A DNA stretch of 64,000 nucleotides from Candidatus Magnetocorallium paracelense (GTDB lineage Bacteria; Nitrospirota; Thermodesulfovibrionia; Thermodesulfovibrionales; Magnetobacteriaceae), in assembly GCA_029001845.1 (NCBI GenBank), contig JAREWP010000078.1, forward strand, positions 34,305 to 98,304, written 5' to 3'. Under the pieces are notes generated by a model. That model saw nothing but the letters and a program-made list of their open reading frames with translations. It did not search any database and was not told the origin of the DNA. Position 1 is the stretch's first letter, and each line of letters starts with the position of its first letter. Shown piece after piece: positions 26,981 through 37,232 of this stretch. The translations under genes and the position numbers were made by a program.

Positions 26981-28419
26981 AAAGGAAACTCGAAGCAGTT
27001 ATAGGACTTGAGATACATGCACAGATGAAAACAGACACAAAGATATTCTGCGGCTGTTCTACTGAATTCGGATCAAAACCCAACACACAGACCTGTCCTG
27101 TATGCACCGGACTTCCGGGCGTACTTCCCGTATTAAACAAAAAGGCATTGGAATTTATAATAAAAGCAGGTTTGGCAATGAATTGCAATATTGCCCGTAA
27201 CAGCCGTTTTGCAAGAAAAAACTACTTTTATCCCGATCTGCCTAAGGGATATCAGATAAGTCAGTATGAATTACCGATATGCGAATATGGCTATGTGACT
27301 ATAGAGAGTGAGACAGGGGAAAAGAGGATCGGCATTACAAGAATACATATGGAAGAGGACGCCGGAAAAAACATCCACGAAGGCGCGCATGAATACAGCT
27401 TTGTCGATCTGAACAGGACCGGCGTGCCTCTTATGGAGATCGTAACGGAGCCTGAAATTGCTACATCCGGGGAAGCTGCCGATTTTATGCGCAAACTGCG
27501 AAGTATTCTGAGATACCTTGATGTTTGCGACGGTAATCTCGAGCAGGGCTCCCTGCGATGCGACGCCAATGTCTCTGTCAGACCGGAAGGATCAAACCAA
27601 TTGGGAGTTAAGGCGGAGATAAAAAATATCAACTCTTTCCGTTTTGTCGAAAGGGCGATTGAGTATGAAATCAAGAGGCAGATCGATCTGGTCGAATCCG
27701 GAGGCGCCGTTATTCAGGAAACGAGGCTCTGGAATTCCGTTACCAATACAACGGAATCAATGAGGTCCAAGGAAGAAGCCCATGACTACAGATATTTCCC
27801 CGATCCCGACCTGGTACCTGTGATGATGGCTGATGAAGAGGTGGAAAGAATAAGACAATCCATACCGGAGCTACCGGATGAAAAGAGAACCCGCTTTATT
27901 AGTGAATACGCTCTGTCCGAGCAGGATGCAGATATGATCGTCGCTGAAAAACGCACGTCCCAATGGTTCGAAGAGGCTGTTAAACTGGGAGGAAAACCAA
28001 AGGTGCTGTGCAACTGGATGACAGGTGAATTTACAAGGTTGCTTAACGATAAAAGTATCGATATAGACGATTCCAAAGTGAAACCGCATCACCTTTGCGA
28101 CCTCTTAACCCTTATAGATAAAGGCACGATAAGTGTTAAAATCGCAAAAACGGTTTTTGAAGAGATATTCGAAATCGGCAGAATGGCTGAAGAGATCATA
28201 AAAGACAAGGGTCTTATTCAAATCAGTGACTCAGAAGAGATAGAAGCACTTATTGACGAAATTATTTCAAAGAATCCCGATGAAGTAAACAGGTTCAAAG
28301 CAGGCGAAAATAAACTCATGGGATTTTTCGTGGGTCAGGCGATGAAAGCCACAAAAGGAAAGGCCAATCCAAAAGTGGTTAATGAAATCATAGGGAAGAA
28401 ATTGTCATCTCAGGCATAA
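26977..28419 (+). CDS. gatB: Glutamyl-tRNA(Gln)/aspartyl-tRNA(Asn) amidotransferase subunit B
   Basis: 480 residues; the tRNA-binding and kinase-like subunit of the GatCAB complex. The N-terminus [14 protein letters not shown], the zinc-type Cys cluster (CGCS ... [15 protein letters not shown]), [19 protein letters not shown] and [19 protein letters not shown] are hallmark segments. The C-terminal YqeY-like tail ([20 protein letters not shown]) is intact. The start at 26977 is preceded by GGAGG and overlaps the gatA stop. A longer open frame upstream is an artefact of gatA coding sequence. Confidence 0.97.
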   Translation: MKRKLEAVIGLEIHAQMKTDTKIFCGCSTEFGSKPNTQTCPVCTGLPGVLPVLNKKALEFIIKAGLAMNCNIARNSRFARKNYFYPDLPKGYQISQYELPICEYGYVTIESETGEKRIGITRIHMEEDAGKNIHEGAHEYSFVDLNRTGVPLMEIVTEPEIATSGEAADFMRKLRSILRYLDVCDGNLEQGSLRCDANVSVRPEGSNQLGVKAEIKNINSFRFVERAIEYEIKRQIDLVESGGAVIQETRLWNSVTNTTESMRSKEEAHDYRYFPDPDLVPVMMADEEVERIRQSIPELPDEKRTRFISEYALSEQDADMIVAEKRTSQWFEEAVKLGGKPKVLCNWMTGEFTRLLNDKSIDIDDSKVKPHHLCDLLTLIDKGTISVKIAKTVFEEIFEIGRMAEEIIKDKGLIQISDSEEIEALIDEIISKNPDEVNRFKAGENKLMGFFVGQAMKATKGKANPKVVNEIIGKKLSSQA

Positions 28420-28514
28420 TAAAAATTGCTACTTACCCATGTTGAGCCACACAGGATCGAGTCAAAGAAAAGTTGTAAATTTATTTCTAACTCGCCCCAT
28501 AGTTCAGGAAATTC

Positions 28515-31500
28515 GTGGAAACAACAGATAAAGATATTATAGACCATATAAAATCCATCCCCTCTTCCATTATCTATACTTTTGCTGACAAAGATACCAT
28601 CAAAGAGGCTTTTTCACTTTACAACAGGGACATTGTGAAAGATATCCAACGCAGCGCCGGCGGAAATCTGATCTCCGTTGAAGTGGGCTCACATTTTGGC
28701 CGACTCGTCAATATGTACGTAGCCGACAATAAGCTGCAATTCGATTGCGAATGTAGAGGCGCCGGTGAATCGAAAATGTGTTCCCATACCGTATGCGCCT
28801 TTATGACAGTAAAGAACGTTCTTCAGCCTGAAGTATTCAGAATCCGGAGAAATGGGCCTGACAAGAGAAACCGGTTTCTGAAAATTCTTTTACAAAAAGA
28901 AAAATCCCTCTCCTCACCTGCTCCGAAATACGCTTTTTCTATTGAAAGGGAAGAAGACAAAACAACCGTCTTCTTTAAAGTAAACGGAGAGAAAATAACC
29001 TCCCCTTTGTACTACTACAGGGTACCGTTAAAATTAAAAAACTTTTTCAAAAGCGCCTATTCAAGCACCTTATGGAAAGATTCTTTTATCGCTTTTCTCA
29101 AGGAAGGGAATCCTGTGGTTCCTGTTTTTTTTAAAGATTCCGATTCCGAAGTTCCCGTAACACTGGACACTTCTATGGAAACCGAAACATTTACGGAAAT
29201 CAAAATGACAAAAGAGAGTGTCACTGTCAGTAAAGCCTGTCATTTAAAAAACAACGACAGTAAAGAATTAACAATCGCCGGTGACTTCATCGTTGATAAG
29301 GAATCAGGGAAATTCAGTGTAATCAGGAATAAAACAGGATGGAATATTTGGGAGCTCATACACCGCGCCTGTGACTATTCGATTTACTATAACGCCTATA
29401 CACCCTTTTACATCGGAGGGAAAAAATCTTTTACAATTTCAACCGAAGTTTTTAACAACTCTCAAGTCAGATTTTCCATGAGTACAAAAAAGAAGGCTCT
29501 GGACTCCATAAAATTTACAGTGGAAGGTACGGAGTATCTTGTAAAGAACGTCATGCCCCTGTCATATACAATGAACATTCAGGAGAGGGGCGAATTTTTC
29601 CTTTTAAAACCTCAGGGCAAAGCCGGAGATTGTGAGATATCCGCATCCAGGATCCCTTACGCTCTCTTATCCTCCAATCTGCCCCATGGAATTAACTCTG
29701 CCGGTAAGAAAAGGCTCATTTATAAGATATTTTTCGAAACCCTTACATGTGAGACATCGAAAGAACGCGATAAGATCATAAATAAGGGCCTTACAGCAGG
29801 GATCATAAAGAAGAGACAGAACCTGCAGGCAGCAAAAAGCATTCTGCGACAATACGGTGGTCAGCCCTCAAAAAAACTGCTTCACCTCTGTTGTCATAAG
29901 GGTGAGTGGAAAGTCGTTCAAATAAATCAGGAAAGGGAATCATACCTCTATTCAATACCATATGAATTATTCGGAGAATCGGTTTTTAAGGAGATGGCTG
30001 ATTACGACGAGATTTACTTAGATAAAAAAGTGCTCCTCCCTAAATTGTCCGAACTCGTTGCAAGACTGAAAGATCACGATATTTCCGTAAAATTTTCAGG
30101 AAAGCCCGTTACCACATCGGTGCTCTCCTTCTCTGTAAAAACCACTGAAGGAGATATTGACTGGTTCGAAATACGGCCCGAAATCAGATGCGACAATAAA
30201 CTCCTAAAAAACATATCTATAGAAGATATTGTAAACAATAAGGGCTTTTTCGAAGATCAGGGAGTCATTCACGCAATTGACGAACAAAGCTATAACGCTC
30301 TCTCTGCTGTCGGTAAAATGAATGTCGAAACCAACAGCAATGAAGAGAAGATCGTAAGAATTCCGAGATTACACATTCTTGACTGGATAGGTATGAGAAG
30401 GCTCGGCGTGGAAGTTAAACTTCCCCCTGCCATAGAGAAAATCATCGAAAGACTGACCCATTTCGATAAAATCGAAGACAAAACTCTCCCTAACGGACTA
30501 AAGGCCAAGCTCAGGCGTTACCAAAAAGAGGGTTACCACTGGTTGTCATTTTTATATGAACATAGATTCGGCGCCTGCCTTGCCGATGATATGGGTCTTG
30601 GAAAGACAATACAGGCAATAACGCTGCTTGCCGGGTTAAAAGAAGGTCTCATAAAAAAGCATAAAAGAAAAAAACTCCCTTCCATGATAATCGTCCCTCC
30701 CACTCTGCTTTTTAACTGGGAGAGCGAAATCGAAAAGTTTTATCCCAATCTCAAAGTATATTTATACAGAGGAAAAGAGAGAGACTCCGATTTCAGGAAG
30801 TGCGATGCTGTTCTCACTTCATATGCCATTGCAAGAAACGATATTGTGAAACTGGAACAGATCGAATTCGATGTGATAATATTCGACGAAGCACAGGCCG
30901 TAAAAAATATCCATGCAGATACCACCTCGGCAGTAAGAAGGCTGAAAGCCTGCTTCAAACTGGCAATGACAGGCACACCGGTGGAGAACCACATAGGAGA
31001 ATACTACTCCATAATGGATATCTCCCTCCCCGGACTCCTTGGCGAATACAAAGAAGTAAAAAAAGAGGTCAACAAAGAAGCACTGGAAAAGGTTGTACAA
31101 AGAACAAAACCATTTATTCTCAGAAGGACAAAGCAAAAGATACTGAAGGACCTGCCTCCGAAGACTGAGAGCAACATCTACCTCGATCTTACGGAAAATC
31201 AAAAAGCACTCTACAACAAAACAGTTAAAGAGGTGAAAGGCGCAATAGAAGAGGCCTACTCTACAAAAACCGCTTCCCAGGCCAAGATTATTGCACTTAC
31301 TGCTTTATTGAAACTGAGGCAGATATGCCTCAGCCCGGAACTTCTGAAATCGGAGAGAAAGAGAAAATCGCCGAAGCTGGAGTTTATAAGAGACCGCCTC
31401 GTTGAACTCATTGACGAGGGGCACAGCGCCCTTGTCTTTTCCCAATTTACGACCTTTCTGGATATTGCAGAGAGGGAGATAAAGGATAGCGGCCTGCTCT

Positions 31501-31889
31501 ATTACAGGCTCGACGGCTCAACTCCCGTTGGAAAAAGAAAAAAGTTTGTAAAAGAATTTCAGGAATCGGAAAATCCCGCCATCTTTCTACTTAGCCTCAA
31601 AGCGGGCGGTCAGGGACTAAATCTTACAAAGGCCTCATATATATTCCACCTCGATCCCTGGTGGAATCCGGCAGTGGAAAATCAGGCATCCGACAGAGCG
31701 CACAGAATAGGGCAGAAAAACAAAGTGATTATTACGAGACTGTTGATGAAGCACACCATAGAGGAAAAAATTATGGAGCTTAAAAGAAGAAAACAAAATC
31801 TTTACAACGCCATCATGGAAACACCGGGGAAATCGGGTAAAGCGGCGATTACAAAGGAGGATCTGGATTATATATTGTCTAAAGTATGA
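28515..31889 (+). CDS. SWIM zinc-finger SNF2-family helicase
   Basis: A 1124-residue SNF2/Rad54-like DNA translocase. The N-terminal SWIM zinc finger (CxC then CxH: CECRGAGESKMCSH, about 77-90) is followed by a long family-specific region. ATPase lobe 1 has motif I LADDMGLGKTIQ (about 688), DEAQ box IIFDEAQAVKN and TGTPVENHIGEYYSI. Lobe 2 has SLKAGGQGLNL, LDPWWNPAVENQASDRAHRI and GQ. The start is GTG 28515, with only a weak AGGAA before it. It probably remodels or translocates on DNA; no partner gene is adjacent. The gap to gatB is 95 bases. Confidence 0.93.
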   Translation: METTDKDIIDHIKSIPSSIIYTFADKDTIKEAFSLYNRDIVKDIQRSAGGNLISVEVGSHFGRLVNMYVADNKLQFDCECRGAGESKMCSHTVCAFMTVKNVLQPEVFRIRRNGPDKRNRFLKILLQKEKSLSSPAPKYAFSIEREEDKTTVFFKVNGEKITSPLYYYRVPLKLKNFFKSAYSSTLWKDSFIAFLKEGNPVVPVFFKDSDSEVPVTLDTSMETETFTEIKMTKESVTVSKACHLKNNDSKELTIAGDFIVDKESGKFSVIRNKTGWNIWELIHRACDYSIYYNAYTPFYIGGKKSFTISTEVFNNSQVRFSMSTKKKALDSIKFTVEGTEYLVKNVMPLSYTMNIQERGEFFLLKPQGKAGDCEISASRIPYALLSSNLPHGINSAGKKRLIYKIFFETLTCETSKERDKIINKGLTAGIIKKRQNLQAAKSILRQYGGQPSKKLLHLCCHKGEWKVVQINQERESYLYSIPYELFGESVFKEMADYDEIYLDKKVLLPKLSELVARLKDHDISVKFSGKPVTTSVLSFSVKTTEGDIDWFEIRPEIRCDNKLLKNISIEDIVNNKGFFEDQGVIHAIDEQSYNALSAVGKMNVETNSNEEKIVRIPRLHILDWIGMRRLGVEVKLPPAIEKIIERLTHFDKIEDKTLPNGLKAKLRRYQKEGYHWLSFLYEHRFGACLADDMGLGKTIQAITLLAGLKEGLIKKHKRKKLPSMIIVPPTLLFNWESEIEKFYPNLKVYLYRGKERDSDFRKCDAVLTSYAIARNDIVKLEQIEFDVIIFDEAQAVKNIHADTTSAVRRLKACFKLAMTGTPVENHIGEYYSIMDISLPGLLGEYKEVKKEVNKEALEKVVQRTKPFILRRTKQKILKDLPPKTESNIYLDLTENQKALYNKTVKEVKGAIEEAYSTKTASQAKIIALTALLKLRQICLSPELLKSERKRKSPKLEFIRDRLVELIDEGHSALVFSQFTTFLDIAEREIKDSGLLYYRLDGSTPVGKRKKFVKEFQESENPAIFLLSLKAGGQGLNLTKASYIFHLDPWWNPAVENQASDRAHRIGQKNKVIITRLLMKHTIEEKIMELKRRKQNLYNAIMETPGKSGKAAITKEDLDYILSKV

Positions 31890-32415
31890 GGCGATTCATT
31901 GTCCGTCAGCCTGTGGAATCGGCGTCAGAATTAACTTGGGACAACTGCGTAACATGAGCTTCAATCAGAGATTTATCGGGAGAACTAAATTTGTTAATAT
32001 TCCCAAACCGCTTTACCTGACGATGCCGCTCCTCATTCCCAACAAAAATGCAAAAAATTTATCATGAAATGTCCAATCCGATAAATCAATATAATCCAAC
32101 TTCCCCTCTCTCAGATCATTCAGTACCTTAATCCTGTTCTCTTCGTAAATTATCGGCATGATTTTATCTTCACTCACGGGTAACTCCTCCGGGTCTCATA
32201 AAACATGAAAATTGTTTTAAAATTGCCCTGCTATATTATATACTATGTATATCCGGAGTTTTTTAAAGTGTATTGTCCGGGTCTTGTTAAAACAATGATC
32301 ATCGCTGTTAAAGCTTGCTCTCAAGCGTGATGAAGTGCTTGCGATTTCAATGTTACAAAACTGACCTTTACTGACCTCTGATCTCAAAAACCTGTGAAGT
32401 ATTACCCATTAAACA
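31890..32415. other. Gap before the ABC exporter, with one small reading frame
   Basis: Contains the short minus-strand gene candidate at 32013-32177; otherwise AT-rich sequence. Nothing else is recognised. It marks the left edge of the peptide-modification island. Confidence 0.55.
32013..32177 (-). CDS. Small hypothetical protein (54 aa)
   Basis: A 54-codon frame starting at GTG 32177 with GGAGGAG 6-7 bases upstream. The product is charged and compact, with EENRIKVLNDLREGK and DYIDLSDWTFHDKFFAFL. No membrane segment. I do not recognise a family. It could be a real small protein or the N-terminal remnant of a longer gene, since the reading frame stops in a region with no downstream partner. 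Confidence 0.4.
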   Translation of the reverse strand: MSEDKIMPIIYEENRIKVLNDLREGKLDYIDLSDWTFHDKFFAFLLGMRSGIVR

Positions 32416-34224
32416 ATGTCTAAAATGAAATGGTCATATCTCAAAAAAATCTTCAGAAGGGAAGACACACTTACTTACACATTCAAATTCAGAGATATTC
32501 TTTTCTTTTTTAAATTTGTACGGCCCCTGGTCGCTTATATTTTCATAGCTTTCGTTTCAATCATTATACTCTCATCCTTTAACTCGCTAATTCCGTTATC
32601 AGGTAAGGTGCTTATCGACTTTATTATTTTTGACAGGGATTTCGGTGTTATAGAAAGCACCCTTACATCTCTCCACCTTGAGCTACTCATTTCACCTGTG
32701 CAATACCTTCTTAATTCAGTGGATCTGTTGCTGATCGTCATATTCGTTACAGCCCTCCTTCTAGGAACCGTTAAGACGATACAGAATATAATGATTCTTC
32801 AGTTGCAACAGCAGATCACTTTAAATGTCCAAACAGCGCTTTTTGAACAAATTCTCAGATTCCCGATCTCTTATTTCAAAAAGACGCCTGTTGGCTATGT
32901 AATGTCTCGTGTAACCGGCGATGTACAGGTCATACAAAATATGTTCACAAGAAACATGGCCTCCATCTTGACAAACACATTTTATTTTCTCTTCAGTATG
33001 CTCATCATCTGCAAACTCAATGAAAAAATGTCTTATCTAATGCTCTGCATGATACCTCTCTATGCATGGATAAACTGGTTTTTCTCAACCAGAATCAGGG
33101 GGAAGAGTTACATTCAAAGAGAAAAACAGGGAGATATTTCAAAAACCATTCAGGAAACGCTCTCAGGTATCGAGGTAATAAAGTCTCATGTCACTGAAGA
33201 GAGGGAGGTGCGGAAGTTTGCAGATAAAATAAAAGAGACGCATAGGTTAAACATAGAACAGGGGTTTTTAAGCGCCATATCCAATAATTTTATGCGTATC
33301 ATTAATTTGGCGTCAACTCTTGTAATTATATGGTTATGTACAAAAGAGGCAATGAATAAAAATATCACTATAGGTGATTTCAGTGCGTCTATACTATATT
33401 TCCACTACTTTACAGGCAGATTGAACGGTTTTTTCTCCATGATTCTCTCCCTTCAAAGCAATATGGTTTCATTTCAGAGGCTTTACGAGTTGTTTAAGGG
33501 GGTAACGGAGTTTGACGATCATCGACATTCCAAAAATCTCGAAAAGCCAGGTGAGATAGTCGGCAAAATAAGGTTTGAAGGGATATCTTTTTCTTATGTA
33601 GAGGAGGGAAATGTACTTGAAGACGTCAACTTCTCCATAGAGCCCGGTGAGGTGGTTGCATTGACAGGGGCCAGCGGCGTGGGTAAGACGACCTTGATTA
33701 ATCTCATACTCAAGTTTTTTATTCCCCAATCGGGTCATATTTATATTGACGATATAGATATTGGCAATCTTGATACAAAATGGTTAAGGAGTAAAATCGG
33801 TATCGTAGGGCAGGATATATTTATCTTTAACGATACGATAGAAAACAATATTAAGTACGGCAACCCCTCCGCTACAATGGATGAGGTAATCAATGCTGCA
33901 AAAAAGGCCCATATTCATCAGGAGATTATGACTTTTAAGGAGGGATATGACACTGTAATCGGAGAAAGGGGCGGCACGCTCTCCATCGGACAGCGTCAAA
34001 GAATATCCATTGCCAGGGCTTTTATCAGAAATCCCTCCCTCCTCATTTTGGATGAGCCCACATCTTCCCTTGACGTTGAGACTGAAAATCGTATTAAGGA
34101 AAGCCTCAGGGAAGTTATGAAGAACAGGTCCACATTAATCATAACCCATAGATTGACTCTGGCTGAGATAGCGGACAGAGTGCTTTTTTTTAAGGATCGA
34201 AAAGTTGAGGTGAAATCGTTTTAA
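32416..34224 (+). CDS. ABC exporter, fused permease-ATPase
   Basis: 602 residues. The N-terminal ABC transmembrane type-1 domain (about 30-345) has roughly six membrane helices. The nucleotide-binding domain has Walker A GASGVGKTT (about 418-426), Q-loop VGQDIF, signature LSIGQRQRISIARA (about 522) and Walker B LLILDEPTSSLD (about 545), with the H-loop in ITHRLT. No N-terminal C39 peptidase is present, so leader removal would need another protease; an S26-type peptidase is encoded at 40918-41544. As first gene of the island it is the natural candidate for exporting the modified peptide, an inference from position. Confidence 0.9.
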   Translation: MSKMKWSYLKKIFRREDTLTYTFKFRDILFFFKFVRPLVAYIFIAFVSIIILSSFNSLIPLSGKVLIDFIIFDRDFGVIESTLTSLHLELLISPVQYLLNSVDLLLIVIFVTALLLGTVKTIQNIMILQLQQQITLNVQTALFEQILRFPISYFKKTPVGYVMSRVTGDVQVIQNMFTRNMASILTNTFYFLFSMLIICKLNEKMSYLMLCMIPLYAWINWFFSTRIRGKSYIQREKQGDISKTIQETLSGIEVIKSHVTEEREVRKFADKIKETHRLNIEQGFLSAISNNFMRIINLASTLVIIWLCTKEAMNKNITIGDFSASILYFHYFTGRLNGFFSMILSLQSNMVSFQRLYELFKGVTEFDDHRHSKNLEKPGEIVGKIRFEGISFSYVEEGNVLEDVNFSIEPGEVVALTGASGVGKTTLINLILKFFIPQSGHIYIDDIDIGNLDTKWLRSKIGIVGQDIFIFNDTIENNIKYGNPSATMDEVINAAKKAHIHQEIMTFKEGYDTVIGERGGTLSIGQRQRISIARAFIRNPSLLILDEPTSSLDVETENRIKESLREVMKNRSTLIITHRLTLAEIADRVLFFKDRKVEVKSF

Positions 34225-34227
34225 TAA

Positions 34228-34401
34228 CAGAACGCAGGTGAGGCGGATTTTCAGGATTTACGCAGATAATTTTTAAACTGTTTATCCCGAAAATAAGTCC
34301 TTGGTAGCTTCGTTGTTAAAGATACCATGTTCTTCAATCACTATATATTTTCATGCTTTTATGGAAGTTTATCCTGTAAATCCATTCAATCTGCGTTCTA
34401 T
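34228..34401. repeat. Island palindromic repeat 1
   Basis: Arms CAGAACGCAGG...GGATTTTCAGGATTTACG and ATCCTGTAAATCC...AATCTGCGTTCTA, separated by about 90 bases. Fills the gap between exporter and PqqD-like gene. Confidence 0.75.
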
Positions 34402-34460
34402 TATAAGCCTCATTTGTGTTATGATTTAAGGAAAAATGGATTTGCAGGAGTAGAATAATT

Positions 34461-34760
34461 ATGAAAGATGAAGAGATAGTCCCGGATCTGGATACGATTT
34501 TGTGTCATAGTGAAAATCAGGTGTCGAGCGAGATGGACGGGGAGTATGTGATGATGAATATTGAAGAAGGAAGCTATTTCGGCGCCGATACGATTGGCGG
34601 CAGGATATGGGAACTTCTACAGGAACCCCGTTCTGTAAAAGATATATGCGATGTTCTTATGAAGGAGTATTTGGTTCAAAGAGAGGAGTGTGAAGTCGAT
34701 GTTTTGGATTTTGTTAAGGCGTTATTTTCGGAGGGGCTTTTGAGGATTGTAAGCACTTAA
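34461..34760 (+). CDS. PqqD-like peptide chaperone (RRE), first copy
   Basis: A 99-residue PqqD-family protein. Such proteins form a winged-helix RiPP recognition element that binds precursor leaders. Visible family features are the MMNIEEGSYFGADTIGGRIW beta-strand/helix core and the C-terminal helix VLDFVKALFSEGLL. It follows the exporter and precedes an HprK-like protein, a trio common in lasso- and radical-SAM peptide loci. It differs clearly from the ScmD-like protein at 49413-49694, so the island encodes two recognition proteins. Confidence 0.85.
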   Translation: MKDEEIVPDLDTILCHSENQVSSEMDGEYVMMNIEEGSYFGADTIGGRIWELLQEPRSVKDICDVLMKEYLVQREECEVDVLDFVKALFSEGLLRIVST

Positions 34761-34766
34761 TGTATT

Positions 34767-34831
34767 AAAACGCAGATTCAGGATAACATTATCTGAGAAA
34801 ATCCTGTAAATCCCGAAAATCTGCGTTCTAT
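34767..34831. repeat. Island palindromic repeat 2
   Basis: Compact hairpin: AACGCAGATTCAGGAT...AAATCC...AATCTGCGTTCTA, followed by a T-rich run up to the ATG of the HprK-like gene, which has no Shine-Dalgarno. Confidence 0.75.
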
Positions 34832-34851
34832 TTATTGTTTTTTTTAATTTC

Positions 34852-35760
34852 ATGGATAACAACGGCACATACAAATACAGCGCTTATGGACTGAATATCG
34901 TTTCGCCTATCCCCCTCCCGGAGCTTTTGCCTTCTGCTCATGATCCCGATGTAAGGATTGGTTTTGGAAATGTACCGCTTTCACTCGATGAGGTAAAGGA
35001 AGAAGGTGTCTGTTACCAGGCGAATCACAGCACTTTACTTCTATTGATAAACGGTGTCGCCAGGTTCCTCGTATCAGGGGGGAATGAGATTGTAATAGAG
35101 CCTCATCCCGATTGCGATGAAGATTCCCTTCGTCTTTTCCTTCTTGACGCCGCCTTTGGCGCTCTCCTCCATCAAAAGGGATTTCTGGTTCTCCATGGGA
35201 GCGCTATAAAAACAGGGGATCTGTGTATCTGCCTGGCCGGTGCGACGGGAACCGGGAAATCCACGATCGCCGGTGCTTTTATGAAACGAGGATATCGACT
35301 GCTGACTGACGATATATGTCCTGTAACGACTAAAAATGGAGGAGCGCCCTTTGTACTTCCCGCTTATCCCGTATTAAAGCTTTGGTTCAATTCTCTGCAC
35401 AAACTGGGAGAGGACCCGAAAGCATATTATCCTGTTCGCCCGACTCTTAAAAAGTACGGCATGCCCGTTATAGATCATTTCCATGATAAACCGCTTCTTC
35501 TTACACACATATATGTTATTAACACAAGCAACCGGGATGGTGTTGAATTGACTCCTGTTGAGGGTTTTCATAAACTCTCGGTTTTAAATAATCAAACCTA
35601 TCGATTTCACTACATTAAAGGTTTAGGGGTTCATAAGAGTCACTTCAAACATTGCACTAACCTCGGGAAGGTTGTAAAGATGTCTCATATAACAAGGCCG
35701 CAAATTCCTTTTATGACAGACGAGATCGTAGATGTGATTGAGAACGACTTTAAAAAATAG
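34852..35760 (+). CDS. HprK-like kinase domain protein
   Basis: 302 residues, HPr-kinase/phosphorylase-like P-loop protein. Seen: LVLHGSAIK strand, Walker A GATGTGKST (about 130-138), and acidic LLTDDICPV (about 155), as in HprK-like proteins of lasso and other RiPP loci. The N-terminal about 110 residues are specific to this subgroup. In RiPP clusters such proteins may phosphorylate a peptide or act as modification helpers; substrate unknown here. The start is reached through a T-rich run from the preceding repeat without a Shine-Dalgarno, and the TAG stop is the first three bases of the next repeat. Confidence 0.8.
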   Translation: MDNNGTYKYSAYGLNIVSPIPLPELLPSAHDPDVRIGFGNVPLSLDEVKEEGVCYQANHSTLLLLINGVARFLVSGGNEIVIEPHPDCDEDSLRLFLLDAAFGALLHQKGFLVLHGSAIKTGDLCICLAGATGTGKSTIAGAFMKRGYRLLTDDICPVTTKNGGAPFVLPAYPVLKLWFNSLHKLGEDPKAYYPVRPTLKKYGMPVIDHFHDKPLLLTHIYVINTSNRDGVELTPVEGFHKLSVLNNQTYRFHYIKGLGVHKSHFKHCTNLGKVVKMSHITRPQIPFMTDEIVDVIENDFKK

Positions 35761-35790
35761 AACGCAGATTTTCCGGATTCACAGGTTAAG
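35758..35790. repeat. Island palindromic repeat 3 (half copy)
   Basis: Single arm TAGAACGCAGATTTTCCGGA followed by TTCACAGG. Its TAG is the stop codon of the HprK-like gene. No second arm nearby. Confidence 0.7.
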
Positions 35791-35923
35791 CAAGATAAGA
35801 CTTTTTTTATAGGATATGAATCAGATGTTCTATTGTGGACTTTTGTTTTTTTATTTTCCGGAGAAATCGGGTTTGTCAGTTTCAGACAATAAATCGATAG
35901 CCGAATGGCGGCGACTTTTTTAC

Positions 35924-36430
35924 TTAAGGACGAAGAACTTTGGACGCGGTTTGTTGTGGAGGGATCAGTTTTTCGATAAGAGTTTTCAGGAATGCGATTT
36001 CATCCCTCTGTGTCGCTAAGGATGACTCCATTTCAACTTGTTTGCTCTGCATTTTCCATTGAAGCCTTAAAACAAAACCCAATATCACCAGAGCCAATGT
36101 TATAAAAATACCAAACATCCATTGCATTACACTAAACCGACTTATCATTTCCAATCGCAAATCGTCTATCCGTCTGTTCGTGTCGTCTATCCGTCTGTTC
36201 GTGTCATCTATTCGCTTATCCATAGCAGCCATGCCTTCCTCTAAGCGCTTATTCATAGCAGCCTGACCATCCTCTAAACGCTGATTCAGAGCGGCCTGGC
36301 CTTCCTTTAAAGATATGAGTGACTCTATGATTTCTCTGTCCGTTATTCTCTCCGCTTTTTCAATGGCATGGGTATATTCAGGTAAAATAAAGAGACAGGA
36401 AAATACTATTGTAATTATAATGCTTTTCAT
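35924..36430 (-). CDS. Membrane coiled-coil protein, copy 1
   Basis: 168 residues: signal-like N-terminus (MKSIIITIVFSCLFILPEY), EKAERITDREIIESLISLKE, then repeated units GQAALNQRLED / GMAAMDKR and RIDDTNRRIDDTNRRIDD forming a coiled coil. A membrane helix (MFGIFITLALVILGFVLRL) and a short cytoplasmic tail follow. A close paralogue is at 49885-50355. Function unknown. It is antiparallel to its neighbours and may be a passenger rather than part of the peptide pathway. Confidence 0.7.
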   Translation of the reverse strand: MKSIIITIVFSCLFILPEYTHAIEKAERITDREIIESLISLKEGQAALNQRLEDGQAAMNKRLEEGMAAMDKRIDDTNRRIDDTNRRIDDLRLEMISRFSVMQWMFGIFITLALVILGFVLRLQWKMQSKQVEMESSLATQRDEIAFLKTLIEKLIPPQQTASKVLRP

Positions 36431-36530
36431 ATGCTTATTGTAACAAATTGAACATCTCAGGTCAAATCATCCAATTCAGAATCCAAAGCAGTTTTAATCA
36501 AATCCATCCCCTTTTTCAGATGTTCTGAAA

Positions 36531-36629
36531 TAGAACGCAGATTTTCGGGATTCACAGGATTGTCGGGAAAAAAATTAAATAAATAATTTATCTGCGTAAA
36601 TCCTGAAAATCCGCGTCATCTGCGTTCAA
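36531..36629. repeat. Island palindromic repeat 4
   Basis: TAGAACGCAGATTTTCGGGA ... ATCCTGAAAATCCGCG ... CTGCGTTCAA. Lies between the two minus-strand genes that follow the HprK-like gene. Confidence 0.75.
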
Positions 36630-36651
36630 TATGCTTTTTTAAATATGCATT

Positions 36652-36852
36652 TTAAACGATCTTTAACTTCGTAACCTTAGGATCATAAATTACTTCATCA
36701 TGTTCAAAATCAAGCTTCATACGCCAGGACAGCATTGTTTTGGCGCCTATTATCACTTTGTCGGAGAGTCCTTCAAGGACCATAAATTCATCTGAAAACC
36801 TGTCACCATTGAGGTAGAAGTTAATACTAATTCTATATTTAGCTTTAATCAT
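36652..36852 (-). CDS. Short protein resembling the C-terminal half of a retropepsin-like fold
   Basis: 66 residues, with EFMVLEGLSDKVIIGAKTML followed by WRMKLDFEHDEVIYDPK, a pattern reminiscent of the second half of bacterial aspartyl-protease-like domains. The catalytic DTG half is absent, so it is either a distinct small protein or a truncated one. GAAGAAGGT precedes the ATG. The last 25 codons recur, nearly unchanged, as a remnant at 39161-39236. Confidence 0.45.
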   Translation of the reverse strand: MIKAKYRISINFYLNGDRFSDEFMVLEGLSDKVIIGAKTMLSWRMKLDFEHDEVIYDPKVTKLKIV

Positions 36853-37232
36853 GTGACCTTCTTCCCCATTGCTTTATCTTTTATTGAAATACAACTCTGA
36901 TTTACAGGGCTTACGGGATTATGTTTATGTTATATTATTATAACGAATCTGGTGGATAGGCTGAAAGTTGAGTTTTTATGTTAAAGCAGGGGAATGACCC
37001 TTTGGGGAGTATTCAATAATAAATAGAACGCAGATTTTCGGGATTTGTAGGATAAACAGGATTAGATAAAATTTATAACTTATCTGCGTTCAATTTTTTT
37101 AAATGTTAAAAATCATCCGGTTAGATCGTTCCGAAAAAAAGTTCAACAGTTCAGTAGGCGCATTGGGCTCAAGGTGGAGGGGGTTACACTCCGGCGATGT
37201 GGGGGTATAGGAGGAGAAAAAGGAGGTAAAGT
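36853..37232. other. Gap upstream of the Rpn-type nuclease gene
   Basis: Contains repeat 5 (37024-37092) and a GC-richer segment with AGGAGG-type ribosome-binding sequence at its right end. No gene is seen. Confidence 0.55.
37024..37092. repeat. Island palindromic repeat 5
   Basis: TAGAACGCAGATTTTCGGGA ... TATCTGCGTTCAATTTTTTT; inner ATCCTG arm is lost on the right. Confidence 0.7.

Noticed and set aside
35816..36019. Plus-strand frame of 67 codons after the HprK-like gene
   Set aside because: Overlaps the 3' part of the coiled-coil gene on the other strand, which has a paralogue supporting it. The product has no recognisable features.
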